DNA of 64,000 nt from Xylophilus sp. GOD-11R (GTDB lineage: Bacteria > Pseudomonadota > Gammaproteobacteria > Burkholderiales > Burkholderiaceae_C): NCBI RefSeq assembly GCF_033546935.1, contig NZ_CP137854.1, forward strand, positions 1,116,001 to 1,180,000, given 5' to 3'. The translations under genes and the position numbers were made by a program. A model generated the notes under the pieces. The model did no database searches and had not been told where the DNA came from. It saw only the letters and a program-made list of their open reading frames with translations. This document shows positions 20,350 to 29,874 of this stretch, piece after piece (positions within the stretch are counted from its first letter, which is position 1; each line of letters starts with the position of its first letter).

Positions 20350-20545
20350 GTGTCCCCCCTGCTGTTCGGTCATTGTTGGCGCTTACCGATGTGAAGCTTT
20401 GCGCGCTTTTTGTTTCTTCGTGTAGGTCAGCGACGATGAACGTCCCACTGCGCTGGACGCGTCAGACCATCGGCGTGTTTTCCTACAAACCCGGCGCATT
20501 CGCATCACTAGCGTCGACGTTTGATCGACAAGGTAAGGAGTGATC

Positions 20546-20896
20546 ATGACGCAATGGACTGTTCAGATCGAACCCGTCGCTGGTGGCCGCTATCAATGGC
20601 GTCACGTGCCAGTGCAGGGCGATGGTGAGGTACACCAGGGCACCGAACGATACGATTCGGCAGAAGTGGCGCGCAGGGCGGGCGAGGCCGCCTTGGCGGA
20701 TCACCATGAAACCGGTTTCGATGCAGGACGCGAAAACCCGCAAAGCGACACACGGTTTGCCGAGTCCGACGCGGCACTGCAGGTCCGAGATGCCGAGGCA
20801 CGGGTGGACCGCTCTCCGGTGGCGATATCGAATCTGCCTGTAGAGGCCGAGGTGCGCGCGGCGGACGATGAGGGCTCGCCACTCACCCGGCACTGA
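20546..20896 (+). CDS. Small hypothetical protein
   Basis: 116 residues, starting at an ATG five bases after AAGGAG. An in-frame GTG at 20540 overlaps that ribosome site and is unlikely. The protein is hydrophilic and acidic with many Arg, has no signal peptide and no membrane segment, and contains an N-terminal strand-rich stretch (QWTVQIEPVAGGRYQWRHV). I do not recognise a family. A second small charged protein follows 43 bases downstream, so the two may be co-transcribed. Confidence 0.65.
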   Translation: MTQWTVQIEPVAGGRYQWRHVPVQGDGEVHQGTERYDSAEVARRAGEAALADHHETGFDAGRENPQSDTRFAESDAALQVRDAEARVDRSPVAISNLPVEAEVRAADDEGSPLTRH

Positions 20897-20939
20897 CGAA
20901 AACCGGCCCTCGCCCAATCAACAACAACGGAAGACCGCC

Positions 20940-21140
20940 ATGACGATCCGCCCTGGTGACGAAGACAAGATGCGCAAGGCCCTGCACGTGCCGGACGCGA
21001 TGACGAGTGCAACCGGATCGGCGATCGATCCTGAGAAAGCGGCCGCGCTGCGGGAAAAAGCGGACCGGGACGAGGAGGCCGAGCGGGCCGAAGCCGACGA
21101 GTGGGACCGCAAGGGCAGTGCGCCGGCCGCCGGCAGTTGA
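20940..21140 (+). CDS. Small charged hypothetical protein
   Basis: A 66-residue product starting at MTIRPGDEDKM, with a weak GGAAG ribosome site. The C-terminal half is dominated by Glu, Asp, Arg and Ala (EKAAALREKADRDEEAERAE) and should form one helix. The frame is open upstream to 20868, but that part overlaps the preceding gene. No family recognised. Confidence 0.55.
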   Translation: MTIRPGDEDKMRKALHVPDAMTSATGSAIDPEKAAALREKADRDEEAERAEADEWDRKGSAPAAGS

Positions 21141-21158
21141 GCGCGGCAGAAGCGGCGT

Positions 21159-21572
21159 TCAGCGTGCCGCAGCGCAGGCCGCGTTGATGACTTTCGCGGA
21201 CGGTTCGCCCGGAATTCCGTTGAACGCCATCGCCGCGTCACCGGGCTTGAAATTCGCCGATCCCGACGGTGCACCCTCCCAGCTCGGCTGATCGAAGAAA
21301 GTCAGGGTCAGAAACCAGCCTTTGAGCGTCTGGCAGTCGACGGCTGCCATGCCGCGATAAGAGCGGTAGGGCAAGCCGCTGTAACCGACACGCACCGCCT
21401 GCCTGGTGGCTCTTACCTCAAAGGTGACCTGTCCTTGCCAGGTGCTCAGCACCGGGCTGATTTGCACCACGTCCGACCCGGCAAGTTCCGGATAACCATA
21501 GATCGTGAGCCAGTCTTGCGCTGCCAGCGGGGTGGCCATGAGGATGCTCAGGACAAAGACGGGCAGGCGCAT
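21159..21572 (-). CDS. Small exported protein, possibly surface-adhesin-E-like
   Basis: 137 residues with a short signal peptide (MRLPVFVLSILMATPLAAQ) and a mature part that looks all-beta: a strand ending in GQVTFEVRATRQ, then a conserved-looking Cys in AAVDCQTLKGW and a second Cys four residues from the end (INAACAAAR), which could form a disulphide. The layout resembles the surface-adhesin E family, but I cannot confirm this by eye. The open frame continues 96 codons upstream inside the MFS gene in another frame, which is a shadow. It lies 34 bases after that MFS gene on the same strand. Confidence 0.6.
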   Translation of the reverse strand: MRLPVFVLSILMATPLAAQDWLTIYGYPELAGSDVVQISPVLSTWQGQVTFEVRATRQAVRVGYSGLPYRSYRGMAAVDCQTLKGWFLTLTFFDQPSWEGAPSGSANFKPGDAAMAFNGIPGEPSAKVINAACAAAR

Positions 21573-21606
21573 CGCCGAATCATAAATCCGGCGCGGCTTC
21601 AGCGCC

Positions 21607-22773
21607 TCAGTCACGGGCTTGGTTTGTGCTGGAGATGAAAAGCCGGCCAGCCGCCGCGACGCCGATGAGCAGCACGGCGACCCCCAGAAATGCGGACGAC
21701 AGCCCCACGCCACGGGCCGCCAAACCGATGAGTGCGGGACCGGCGAGGATGCCCGCGTAACCCAGGGTGCTGATGGCGGGAACGGCCAGGCTCTCGGGCA
21801 TGTGGGTCTGGCGCCCGGCGGCGGTGTAGAGCACCGGCACGATGTTGGAACATCCGGCACCGACCAGAAAGTAGCCGAGCATCGCCGATTGCCAGGCGGA
21901 TGCCATCGTGGCCAATATCAGCCCACCGGCCGCGCAAAGTGCGCCATAAAGAATGACCGACTGCACGCCGACGCGCGTGACCACACGGTCGCCGCACAGC
22001 CGCCCGATGGTCATGGCGGCGGAAAAGCTCGCGTAGGCGAGTCCGGCGGTCGAATGCCCAACACCGTGCGCGCCTACCAGCAGCACCGCGCTCCAGTCCA
22101 GCATCGCGCCTTCGGTGAGAAACACGATGAAGCACAACACGCCGATCAGCAGCACCGGGCCGCGCGGCAGGGCGAAGAAGGCTTGCGGTTTTTGTGCCCC
22201 CGCGGCCAGAAAATGCCGCGCCACGGCAGCCAGGGCGACCAGCACCACGCCGGCGGCCAATAGGGTCGACAGCAGCGGAGTGGCGCCCAGCAGCAGCAGT
22301 CCGCTGACGCCGCCCGCGCCCGCGATGCCGCCCACGCTGTAGAGACCGTGGAAGCCCGACATCATCGGCCGACCGGCGCACCGTTCGACGATTACCGCGT
22401 GGATGTTGGCCGCGCAATCCAGCGAGCCGACCGCCGCACCGAACAACAGCAGCGCGGCGCCGAGCATCGGCGCGCTGTCGGCCGTGGCGAGCGCCTGCAA
22501 CGCGGCGCACATCGCCAGACTGGCGGGCACCATCACCCGCCGGCAACCGAAGCGCGCGGCCAGTGCACCCGCAATCGGCATCGCCAGCAGCGAGCCGGTG
22601 CCCAGGGCGAGCAGCAGCAGCCCCAGCCCGCCATCGTCCAGGCCGATGCGGTCGCGAGCGAAAGGCACCAGCGGCGCCCAGGCCGAGGTGCCGAAGCCGG
22701 CGATGAAGAAGGAGATCCGGGTCGCCCATGCGGCAAGGCGGGAAGATGTCGAGGTATCGGTCAGGCGGTTCAA
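21607..22773 (-). CDS. MFS transporter, YbjJ-like
   Basis: The 388-aa product has twelve hydrophobic segments and a compact MFS layout. The first helix region reads RISFFIAGFGTSAWAPLVPFA, and GALAARFGCRRVM is the loop 2-3 signature. GSLDCAANIHAV and GFHGLYSVGG resemble the YbjJ/fucose-permease-like group. The start is a TTG at 22773; no in-frame ATG precedes the first helix. Substrate is unknown. It precedes the small exported protein gene and follows a LysR gene on the same strand. Confidence 0.88.
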   Translation of the reverse strand: MNRLTDTSTSSRLAAWATRISFFIAGFGTSAWAPLVPFARDRIGLDDGGLGLLLLALGTGSLLAMPIAGALAARFGCRRVMVPASLAMCAALQALATADSAPMLGAALLLFGAAVGSLDCAANIHAVIVERCAGRPMMSGFHGLYSVGGIAGAGGVSGLLLLGATPLLSTLLAAGVVLVALAAVARHFLAAGAQKPQAFFALPRGPVLLIGVLCFIVFLTEGAMLDWSAVLLVGAHGVGHSTAGLAYASFSAAMTIGRLCGDRVVTRVGVQSVILYGALCAAGGLILATMASAWQSAMLGYFLVGAGCSNIVPVLYTAAGRQTHMPESLAVPAISTLGYAGILAGPALIGLAARGVGLSSAFLGVAVLLIGVAAAGRLFISSTNQARD

Positions 22774-22868
22774 GCGTCAGTGCGGGGCGTTGGACGGGCC
22801 CGGCGATCGCCGGGCTCAGGATGGAGCGACCAAGCGCATTGTCCGGGCGATCGATGACACCATCGGTA

Positions 22869-23759
22869 TCAAGCGGCCTGTGCCTTGCCGACGATGAATT
22901 CGATGAAGGCCGACGCCGCCCGGGTCGGGTGCCGATTGGGCATGTACAGCAGGTACATGCGTGTGCCGAAGATGCTGAGCCGCCAGTCGTCCAGGCAGGT
23001 CTGCATGCGGCCGTCCGCAACCGCCTGTTGCACCAGGTATTCGGGCACCAGCCCCACGCCCAGGCCGGCCAACGTGGCATCGCGCAGGAACACGAAATTC
23101 TCGGACACCAGCGCGGGCGTCAGCAGCACCTCCTTGCGTTCTTCTCCGCGATAGCCGGCCAAGCGCAGTTCGCGCCCGACCACGTCGGAGGTGATGACCG
23201 GCGCGCCGCCGAGATCTTCCAGGCTGCGCGGCAGGCCGTGGGCCGCCACGTAGTCGGTCGATGCACAGGCCACATAGCGCACCTCGCCCAGCAAGTGGGC
23301 CACCATGCCGCCCGGCGGATGCGGCAGGATCTGCACGGTGAAGTCGAGCTCCTCGCGCAGCAGGTCGCTCACCCGGCTTTCGAAGGCCACGTCGAGCAGT
23401 ACGCCGGGAAACCGCCGCTTGAAGTCGATCAGCCACTCCCCCATCACGATCTGACCGTAGCCGCTGGGCACCGAGACCCGCAAACGCCCTTGCACCGTGC
23501 CGGCCAGGGTGGCCAAAGAATCCTTGGCGGCCATCAGCTCGCGCTGCATCGCCTTGCCATGTTCGAACAAGCGCAGGCCTGCTTCGGTCGGCTCCGCGCT
23601 GCGCGTAGTGCGCCGCATGAGCTGAACGCCAAGTTCCTTCTCGAGCCGATTGAGCCGGTAACTCACGTTGGCGCGCGTCATGCGCAGGCGACGCGCGGCC
23701 TCGCTCAGGTTCTGGGCTTCGACGATGTCGACGAAGAGCAGCAGACTTTGGGGATCCAT
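22869..23759 (-). CDS. LysR-family regulator divergent from the pim-like operon
   Basis: 296 aa with an N-terminal LysR helix-turn-helix (VDIVEAQNLSEAARRLRMTRANVSYRLNRLEKEL is the recognised region, residues about 10-43) and a periplasmic-binding-like effector domain. It reads away from the beta-oxidation operon, with 108 bases between the two starts. That spacer carries a perfect dyad with TGTCAA arms, so regulation of the operon and of itself is likely. The effector is unknown; a dicarboxylyl-CoA or dicarboxylate is a reasonable guess. Confidence 0.9.
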   Translation of the reverse strand: MDPQSLLLFVDIVEAQNLSEAARRLRMTRANVSYRLNRLEKELGVQLMRRTTRSAEPTEAGLRLFEHGKAMQRELMAAKDSLATLAGTVQGRLRVSVPSGYGQIVMGEWLIDFKRRFPGVLLDVAFESRVSDLLREELDFTVQILPHPPGGMVAHLLGEVRYVACASTDYVAAHGLPRSLEDLGGAPVITSDVVGRELRLAGYRGEERKEVLLTPALVSENFVFLRDATLAGLGVGLVPEYLVQQAVADGRMQTCLDDWRLSIFGTRMYLLYMPNRHPTRAASAFIEFIVGKAQAA

Positions 23760-23766
23760 GGTGCAT

Positions 23767-23813
23767 TGTCAAATGAGGCTTGACATCCTGTCCAGGCCAG
23801 TTGGGATTGTCAA
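23767..23813. promoter_or_regulatory. Candidate LysR operator with three half-sites
   Basis: TGTCAA-N7-TTGACA (23767-23785) is a perfect interrupted dyad, and a third TGTCAA half-site lies at 23808-23813 within a repeated ATTGTCAAA (23765 and 23806). The array sits between the divergent LysR gene and the pim-like operon. The TTGACA arm could also serve as a -35 box for the operon. Confidence 0.55.
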
Positions 23814-23867
23814 ACGCAGGAAGCGGGGCAAGAATCAGGTTCCAGGATTGAAAACGAGACAAAGCCG

Positions 23868-26012
23868 ATGACAGACACCGCTGGGGCCGAGCCCGTCACC
23901 TATCGCCTGCAGGGTCGCGTCGGCGTGATCCGCATTTCGAATCCGCCGGTCAACGCGCTGTCTGCCGCCGTGCGCACGGGCCTGCGCCGCGGGATCGAAA
24001 TTGCCACGGCCGATGCCGGATGCGATGCCATCCTGCTGGTTGGCGATGGACGTGCCTTCATCGGCGGCGCCGACATCCGCGAGTTCGGCAAGCCGTCCGT
24101 GCCGCCGAGCCTGCCCGAGGTCTGCGCGGTCATCGAAGCCAGCGCCAAGCCGGTGGTCGCCGCCATCCACGGGCCGTGCCTGGGCGGCGGACTCGAAGTC
24201 GCGCTGTCGGCGCATTACCGCGTGGCCTGCGACGACGCACGGCTCGGCTTGCCGGAAGTCACGCTCGGTCTGCTGCCCGGAGCCGGCGGCACCCAGCGCG
24301 GAACCCGCCTGCTCGGCGCGAAGGCGGCGCTCGACCTGATGCTGTCCGGCCGCCACGTCGGCGCTGCCGAGGCGTGCAAGCTCGGCCTGGTCGACAAGGC
24401 CGTGCCGGCGGGCGAGGGCGCCGCGCTCGCGGCCGGACTCGACTACGCCCGCGAACTGCTCGAACGCGGCGCCGCGCCTCGCCGCTCGAGCGAAGACACC
24501 ACCGGTCTTGCCGACGACGCCGGCAACCGTGCCGCCATCGCCGCCGCTCGCGCAGACGCCCAGAAGAAATCGCGCGGCCTGTTCTCGCCCTTCAAGATCA
24601 TCGATGCGGTCGAGGCCGCGCTGGACCGACCTTTCGACGCCGGCATGGCCCTGGAGCGCGCCGCCTTCCTCGAGGCCATGGCCAGCCCGCAGCGGGCCGG
24701 CCTGATCCACGCGTTCTTTGCCGAACGCGAGACCGCCAAATCGCCCGAGACCCGTGCCGCCCAACCTCGGCCGATCGCCAGCGTCGGTGTGGTCGGCGGC
24801 GGGACCATGGGCGCCGGCATCACGGTCGCACTATTGGACGCCGGCCTGCCGGTGACCATGGTCGAGCGTGACGACGCAGCGCTCGCCCGCGGCCAGGGTT
24901 TCGTCGAGAAGGTCTACGACGGCCTGATCGCCAAAGGCCGCATCGACATCGCCGCCAAGCAGCGCACCCTGTCGCGCTACACCGGCTCGACCGACTACGC
25001 AGCCCTGGCAGGCGCCGACCTGGTGATCGAGGCCGTCTTCGAGGACATGGCGGTCAAGAAGGCCGTCTTCGCCGAGCTCGACCGCGTCTGCAAGCCCGGT
25101 GCGGTGCTGGCCACCAACACCTCCTATCTCGACATCGATGAGATCGCCGCCAGCATCGGCCGTCCGCAGGACGTGCTGGGCCTGCATTTCTTCTCGCCGG
25201 CCAACATCATGAAACTGCTGGAGATCGTGGTGCCGGCCCGGGTGTCCGCCGACGTGGTCGCCACCGGCTTCGCGCTCGCCAAGCTGCTCAAGAAGGTGCC
25301 GGTGCGCGCGGGTGTCTGCGACGGCTTCATCGGCAACCGCATCCTGGCCACCTACCGGCTGGCGGCCGACTACATGGTGGAAGACGGCGCCTCGCCCTAC
25401 CAGGTCGACAAGGCCTTGCGCGACTTCGGCTTCGCCATGGGCCCCTTCCAGGTAAGCGACCTGGCCGGCGGCGACATCGGCTGGGCGACACGCAAGCGCA
25501 AGGCGGCTACCCGCGACCCACGCCAGCGTTATGTGCAGATCGCCGATCGCCTCTGCGAACGCGGCTGGTTCGGCCAGAAGACCGGCCGGGGCTGGTACCT
25601 CTACCCGGACGGTGCGCGCACCGGCACGCCAGACCCCGAGGTCGAAGCCATCATCGACGCCGAGCGGCAACGCGCCGGCATCACGCCGCGCAGCTTCGGC
25701 GACGACGAGATCGTGCGGCGCATCCTGGCCGCCATGGCCAACGAGGGCGCGCGCATCCTCGAAGAAAAGGTCGCCCTGCGGCCGCTGGATATCGACGTGG
25801 TCTTCGTCCACGGCTACGGCTTTCCGCGTTACCGCGGCGGCCCGATGTTCCATGCGGACACGACGGGCGTCGCCAACGTGCTGAAAGACCTTCGCGCCTT
25901 CGCGGCCGAAGACGCTTTCTTTTGGCAGCCCGCGCCCCTGCTGGAGCGGCTCGCCACCGCCGGCCAGACGCTGGCCAGCCTCAATGCCGACCACGACAAG
26001 AACCGAGACTGA
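23868..26012 (+). CDS. pimF: Bifunctional enoyl-CoA hydratase / 3-hydroxyacyl-CoA dehydrogenase (PimF-like)
   Basis: A 714-residue fusion. Residues about 10-200 are a crotonase domain with the oxyanion-hole stretch [17 protein letters not shown] and the second catalytic Glu in [19 protein letters not shown]. From about 305 comes an NAD-binding Rossmann fold ([13 protein letters not shown]), then the dehydrogenase His in [18 protein letters not shown]. Two C-terminal helical domains complete the protein. It would hydrate and then oxidise an enoyl-CoA. Gene order with thiolase and two acyl-CoA dehydrogenases matches the pimeloyl-CoA operon of Rhodopseudomonas palustris; the symbol is by synteny. 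It could equally be a general FadJ-type enzyme. Confidence 0.88.
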   Translation: MTDTAGAEPVTYRLQGRVGVIRISNPPVNALSAAVRTGLRRGIEIATADAGCDAILLVGDGRAFIGGADIREFGKPSVPPSLPEVCAVIEASAKPVVAAIHGPCLGGGLEVALSAHYRVACDDARLGLPEVTLGLLPGAGGTQRGTRLLGAKAALDLMLSGRHVGAAEACKLGLVDKAVPAGEGAALAAGLDYARELLERGAAPRRSSEDTTGLADDAGNRAAIAAARADAQKKSRGLFSPFKIIDAVEAALDRPFDAGMALERAAFLEAMASPQRAGLIHAFFAERETAKSPETRAAQPRPIASVGVVGGGTMGAGITVALLDAGLPVTMVERDDAALARGQGFVEKVYDGLIAKGRIDIAAKQRTLSRYTGSTDYAALAGADLVIEAVFEDMAVKKAVFAELDRVCKPGAVLATNTSYLDIDEIAASIGRPQDVLGLHFFSPANIMKLLEIVVPARVSADVVATGFALAKLLKKVPVRAGVCDGFIGNRILATYRLAADYMVEDGASPYQVDKALRDFGFAMGPFQVSDLAGGDIGWATRKRKAATRDPRQRYVQIADRLCERGWFGQKTGRGWYLYPDGARTGTPDPEVEAIIDAERQRAGITPRSFGDDEIVRRILAAMANEGARILEEKVALRPLDIDVVFVHGYGFPRYRGGPMFHADTTGVANVLKDLRAFAAEDAFFWQPAPLLERLATAGQTLASLNADHDKNRD

Positions 26013-26028
26013 AAGCGAGACCAGACCC

Positions 26029-27213
26029 ATGAGCCGCGAAGCCGTTTTCGTATCCACCGCCCGCACACCGCTGGCCAAGTCGCACCGGGGCGAATTCAAC
26101 GACACCGACGGCCCGACCCTTGCTGCCTTCGCCGTGCGCGCGGCAGTCGACCGCGCCGGCATCGACCCGGGCCTGATCGAGGACCTGATCCTCGGCTGCG
26201 GCTACCCCGAAGGCACGACCGGCCGCAACGTAGCGAGGCAGACGGTGTTCCGCGCCGGGCTGCCGATCAGCGTGCCCGGCGCCACCGTCAACCGTTTCTG
26301 CGCGTCGGGCCTGCAGGCCATCGCCATCGCCGCGGGCCGCATCGTGATGGACGGCGCGCCCGCGGCCATCGCGGGCGGCGTGGAGAGCATCTCGCGCCTG
26401 CGCAGCCGCGAGGACGGCGCCACCGGCATCGACCGCTGGGTAGGCGCCCATCACCCGGCCGTCTACACCTCGATGATCGAGACGGCCGACATCGTCGCCC
26501 GCCGCTACGGCATAGCGCGCGAGGCGCAGGACGTGTTCTCGGTCGAGAGCCAGCGCCGCACCGCCGCCGCCCAGGCCGAGGGCCGCTACGCCGCCGAGAT
26601 CGTGCACTGCACCACCACCATGACCGTCACCGACAAGGAAACCGGTGCGACCAGCCAGCGCGAGGTAACGGTGTCGGCGGACAACTGCAACCGTCCCGGC
26701 ACCACACTCGAAGCGCTGGCCCGACTCAAGCCGGTGCGCGGGGAGGGTGAGTTCGTCACCGCCGGCAATTCGTCGCAGCTCTCGGATGGCGCGTCGGCCT
26801 GCGTGCTGATGGAGGCCGGCGAGGCCGCCCGCGCCGGCGTCACGCCGCTGGGTGCGTTCCGCGGCATGGTCGTCGCCGGCTGCGAGCCCGACGAAATGGG
26901 CATCGGCCCGGTCTTCGCCGTGCCGCGCCTTTTGGCGCGCCATGGCCTGAAGATGGACGACATCGGCCTGTGGGAGCTCAACGAAGCCTTCGCCTCGCAG
27001 GCTATCTACTGTCGAGACCGGCTCGGCATTCCGTCCGAAATCCTCAACGTCGACGGCGGCGCCATCTCCATCGGCCACCCCTTCGGCATGACCGGCGCGC
27101 GCCTGGCCGGCCACCTGCTCATCGAAGGCAAGCGGCGCGGCGTGAAGTACGCGGTGGTCACCATGTGCATCGCGGGCGGCATGGGCGCGGCCGGGCTGAT
27201 CGAGATCTTCTGA
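26029..27213 (+). CDS. pimB: Acyl-CoA thiolase (acetyl-CoA C-acyltransferase, PimB-like)
   Basis: 394 aa; starts at ATG 26029, 16 bases after the preceding stop. The nucleophilic Cys is residue 91 in [11 protein letters not shown]. The C-terminal active-site blocks [10 protein letters not shown] (His) and [10 protein letters not shown] (second Cys) are intact. The enzyme would cleave the 3-ketoacyl-CoA made by the upstream fusion, releasing acetyl-CoA and a shortened acyl- or dicarboxylyl-CoA. It is second in the operon. Chain-length preference cannot be read from the sequence. Confidence 0.92.
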   Translation: MSREAVFVSTARTPLAKSHRGEFNDTDGPTLAAFAVRAAVDRAGIDPGLIEDLILGCGYPEGTTGRNVARQTVFRAGLPISVPGATVNRFCASGLQAIAIAAGRIVMDGAPAAIAGGVESISRLRSREDGATGIDRWVGAHHPAVYTSMIETADIVARRYGIAREAQDVFSVESQRRTAAAQAEGRYAAEIVHCTTTMTVTDKETGATSQREVTVSADNCNRPGTTLEALARLKPVRGEGEFVTAGNSSQLSDGASACVLMEAGEAARAGVTPLGAFRGMVVAGCEPDEMGIGPVFAVPRLLARHGLKMDDIGLWELNEAFASQAIYCRDRLGIPSEILNVDGGAISIGHPFGMTGARLAGHLLIEGKRRGVKYAVVTMCIAGGMGAAGLIEIF

Positions 27214-27240
27214 CCGACAAAACGACAAAGGCAGACATCC

Positions 27241-28452
27241 ATGGACCTGAATTTCACGCCCGACGAAGAGGCTTTTCGCGACGAGGTTCGCGCTTTTCTG
27301 GCCGACAAGCTGCCGGCGCACCTGTCGCACAAGGTCCGTCACGGCATCCGCCTGAGCAAGCAGGACCAGTTGGAATGGCACGCCGTGCTGCAGACGCGCG
27401 GCTGGCTGGCCAACCACTGGCCGCGCGAACACGGCGGGCCGGGCTGGAACGCGATCGAGAAGTTCATCTTCGAGAACGAATGCGCGCTCGCCCACGCGCC
27501 GCGCGTGCTGCCCTTCGGCGTGAACATGCTCGGCCCGGTCATCATCAAGTACGGCAGCGAAGCGCAGAGGGCGTACTGGCTGCCGCGCATCCTCGACGGC
27601 AGCGACTGGTGGTGCCAGGGCTATTCGGAGCCGGGCGCGGGCTCCGACCTGGCAGCGGTCAAGACCACCGCCGTGCGCGGCGTCGACGCCCAGGGCGACC
27701 ACTACATCGTCAACGGCCAGAAGACCTGGACCACCCAGGGCCACCACGCCGACATGATCTTCTGCCTGGTGCGCACCGACCGCGACGCCAAGAAGCAGGA
27801 GGGCATCAGCTTCCTGCTGATCGACATGCGCACGCCCGGCGTCGAGGTGCGGCCCATCATCACGCTCGACGGGGAGCACGAGGTCAACGAAGTCTTCTTC
27901 ACCGACGTGCGCGTGCCGGCCGAGAACCTCGTGGGCGAAGAGAACAAGGGCTGGACCTGCGCCAAATACCTGCTCACCTACGAGCGCACCAACATCGCCG
28001 GCGTCGGCCTGTCGGTGGCCGCCTTCGAGCGGCTGGAGGCCGCGGCGGCGCGCGTCAAGCGGCGCGGCCGTCCGTTGGCCGAAGACCCGGCTTTCGCAGC
28101 GCGCATGGCCCGGGTGGAGATCGATCTGGCCAACATGAAAACCACCAACCTGCGCGTGATCGCGGCGGTAGCCGGCGGCGGCGTTCCGGGGGCGGAGAGT
28201 TCCATGCTCAAGATCCGAGGCACCGAGATCCGCCAGGAAATCACCTCGTTGCTGCGCCGTGCCATGGGCTCCTACGCCTTGCCCTACGAGACGGAAATGC
28301 TGGAGTCGGTCGCAGCCGCGGGCGAGGCTGCCGGGCCGGAAGACGCCATGGCCGCCACCGCCTTCTATTTCAACAACCGCAAGCTGTCGATCTACGGCGG
28401 CTCCAACGAAATCCAGCGCAACATCGTCGCCAAGACGATCCTCGGGCTCTGA
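27241..28452 (+). CDS. pimC: Acyl-CoA dehydrogenase, large subunit (PimC-like)
   Basis: 403 aa, beginning MDLNFTPDEEAFRDEVRAFL. FAD/substrate motif WCQGYSEPGAGSDLA and C-terminal YGGSNEIQRNIVAKTILGL are clear. Where short-chain dehydrogenases carry a catalytic Glu near the C-terminus, this group is less conserved and usually pairs with a second subunit. The next gene encodes a second, divergent dehydrogenase 11 bases downstream, so a hetero-oligomer like pimeloyl-CoA dehydrogenase PimCD is likely. It would catalyse the first oxidation step of each round. Confidence 0.9.
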   Translation: MDLNFTPDEEAFRDEVRAFLADKLPAHLSHKVRHGIRLSKQDQLEWHAVLQTRGWLANHWPREHGGPGWNAIEKFIFENECALAHAPRVLPFGVNMLGPVIIKYGSEAQRAYWLPRILDGSDWWCQGYSEPGAGSDLAAVKTTAVRGVDAQGDHYIVNGQKTWTTQGHHADMIFCLVRTDRDAKKQEGISFLLIDMRTPGVEVRPIITLDGEHEVNEVFFTDVRVPAENLVGEENKGWTCAKYLLTYERTNIAGVGLSVAAFERLEAAAARVKRRGRPLAEDPAFAARMARVEIDLANMKTTNLRVIAAVAGGGVPGAESSMLKIRGTEIRQEITSLLRRAMGSYALPYETEMLESVAAAGEAAGPEDAMAATAFYFNNRKLSIYGGSNEIQRNIVAKTILGL

Positions 28453-28463
28453 AGCAAACCGCC

Positions 28464-29594
28464 ATGATCTTCGAACACACCCAAGACCGGCGCATGCTCG
28501 CCGACACGCTGGCGCGCTTCATCGCCGACCGTAATCCGATCGAACAGCGCAACCGCATCGCCTACGGCAAGCCGGGGTTCAGCGAGGAACTCTGGCAGGG
28601 ATTGGCCGAACTCGGCACGACGGGCGCCTTGTTCCCTGAATCCGCCGGCGGCTTCGGCGGCGCGGGCTTCGACATCTCCGTCGTCTTCGAGGCGATCGGC
28701 CGCGGGCTGGTGGTGGAGCCCCTGCTCGGCAGCCTGATGGTCGGCCGCATGCTGCTGCAGGCTGGCGGCCATGCCGCGGCGCTCGAGGCCATCGTCACCG
28801 GCGAGCAACGCGCGGCGCTGGCCTGGGAGGAGGTCGATGCACGCTGGGATCCGCAGGTCGTCTTCACCCGCGCGAGCCACGAAGGGGGCTCCTGGGTGCT
28901 GGAGGGCGACAAGATCGTCGTGCGGCAGGCGGCGGCCGCCGGCGTGCTGCTGGTATCCGCGCGCACCTCGGGCGAGCCCGGGCAGCCGGCGGGCATCACT
29001 TTGTTTCTGGTGCCGGCCGATGCACCGGGCGTGGCGTTGCGCACGCTCGGCAGCATCGACGGCGGAACGGTGTCGGATGTTTCGCTTCGCCATGTGGTGC
29101 TCGACGCCTCGGCCGTCGTCGGCCCCGTGGATGGCGGCGCGCCGCTGCTCGAGCGCGGCCTGGGCGCCGGCCTGCTCGCGCTGTGTGCCGAAAGCGTCGG
29201 CGCGATGGACGTCGCCAAAGACGCCACCATCGACTACCTGCGCACCCGCAAACAGTTCAACCTGCCCATCGGCAGCTTCCAGGCGCTGCAGCACCGCATG
29301 GCCACGGTGCTGATCGAGATCGAACAGGCGCGATCGGCGGTCATCAATGCGGCAGCGGCCTTCGACGCCGAGGACCGCGTGGAGCGGGAGCGCGTGCTGT
29401 CGGCCGCCAAGATGTCCGTCGGCCGCATCGGTGCGCTGGTGTCCGAGGAATGCATCCAGCTGCACGGTGGCATCGGCATGACCTGGGAGCTCCCCTTGTC
29501 GCACTACGCCAAGCGGTTGATCGCGATCGACCACGAACTCGGTGATGAGGACTTTCACCTGGAGCGCTACATCGCGCTCGGGCGCGGGGCGTAG
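28464..29594 (+). CDS. pimD: Acyl-CoA dehydrogenase, small subunit (PimD-like)
   Basis: 376 aa starting MIFEHTQDRRMLADTLARF, the usual N-terminus of PimD-type subunits. The frame is open far upstream across the pimC gene, but that part is only a high-GC shadow; the real start is the ATG at 28464. The fold is that of acyl-CoA dehydrogenase (TRKQFNLPIGSFQALQHRMA; SEECIQLHGGIGMTWE), with a degenerate FAD/substrate loop compared with pimC. It probably forms a complex with the preceding subunit. Last gene of the four-gene operon; no acyl-CoA ligase (pimA) is present. Confidence 0.9.
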   Translation: MIFEHTQDRRMLADTLARFIADRNPIEQRNRIAYGKPGFSEELWQGLAELGTTGALFPESAGGFGGAGFDISVVFEAIGRGLVVEPLLGSLMVGRMLLQAGGHAAALEAIVTGEQRAALAWEEVDARWDPQVVFTRASHEGGSWVLEGDKIVVRQAAAAGVLLVSARTSGEPGQPAGITLFLVPADAPGVALRTLGSIDGGTVSDVSLRHVVLDASAVVGPVDGGAPLLERGLGAGLLALCAESVGAMDVAKDATIDYLRTRKQFNLPIGSFQALQHRMATVLIEIEQARSAVINAAAAFDAEDRVERERVLSAAKMSVGRIGALVSEECIQLHGGIGMTWELPLSHYAKRLIAIDHELGDEDFHLERYIALGRGA

Positions 29595-29666
29595 GCGGCG
29601 GCCTAGCGCGGGATGCGGTGGCTTCCGTCAGCCGGCTTCATGGCGCCGGCAGACGCTGCATTCACT

Positions 29667-29861
29667 ATGAAAATCCTCACGAAACAAGGCAGAAAGCGCG
29701 AACCGCAAATGGGCGAGTTCGAGGCGCTCGACTCGTCCGACCGCGCTGACGTGGTGGTCGAGCGCCGACGTGCGGAGGCCCTTTCCCCTGAAAGTCCGCA
29801 GTCCAACCCGCCGCCACGTGAATTTCCCGAGCAACCGCAGGAACACGATCTGGTGCGCTGA
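29667..29861 (+). CDS. Possible small hypothetical protein
   Basis: A 64-codon frame starting MKILTKQGRKREPQ, ending in a Pro/Glu-rich tail. There is no clear ribosome site. It occupies the gap between pimD and the convergent transporter gene. Composition is charged with no hydrophobic segment. It may not be a real gene. Confidence 0.3.
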   Translation: MKILTKQGRKREPQMGEFEALDSSDRADVVVERRRAEALSPESPQSNPPPREFPEQPQEHDLVR

Positions 29862-29874
29862 CTCGGCACTCGAG

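Noticed and set aside
26970..28463. Long plus-strand frame running into the pimD gene (874 codons in all)
   Set aside because: Up to 28463 it lies over thiolase and pimC in another frame and is Arg/Pro/Ala-rich without motifs; the real gene starts at 28464.
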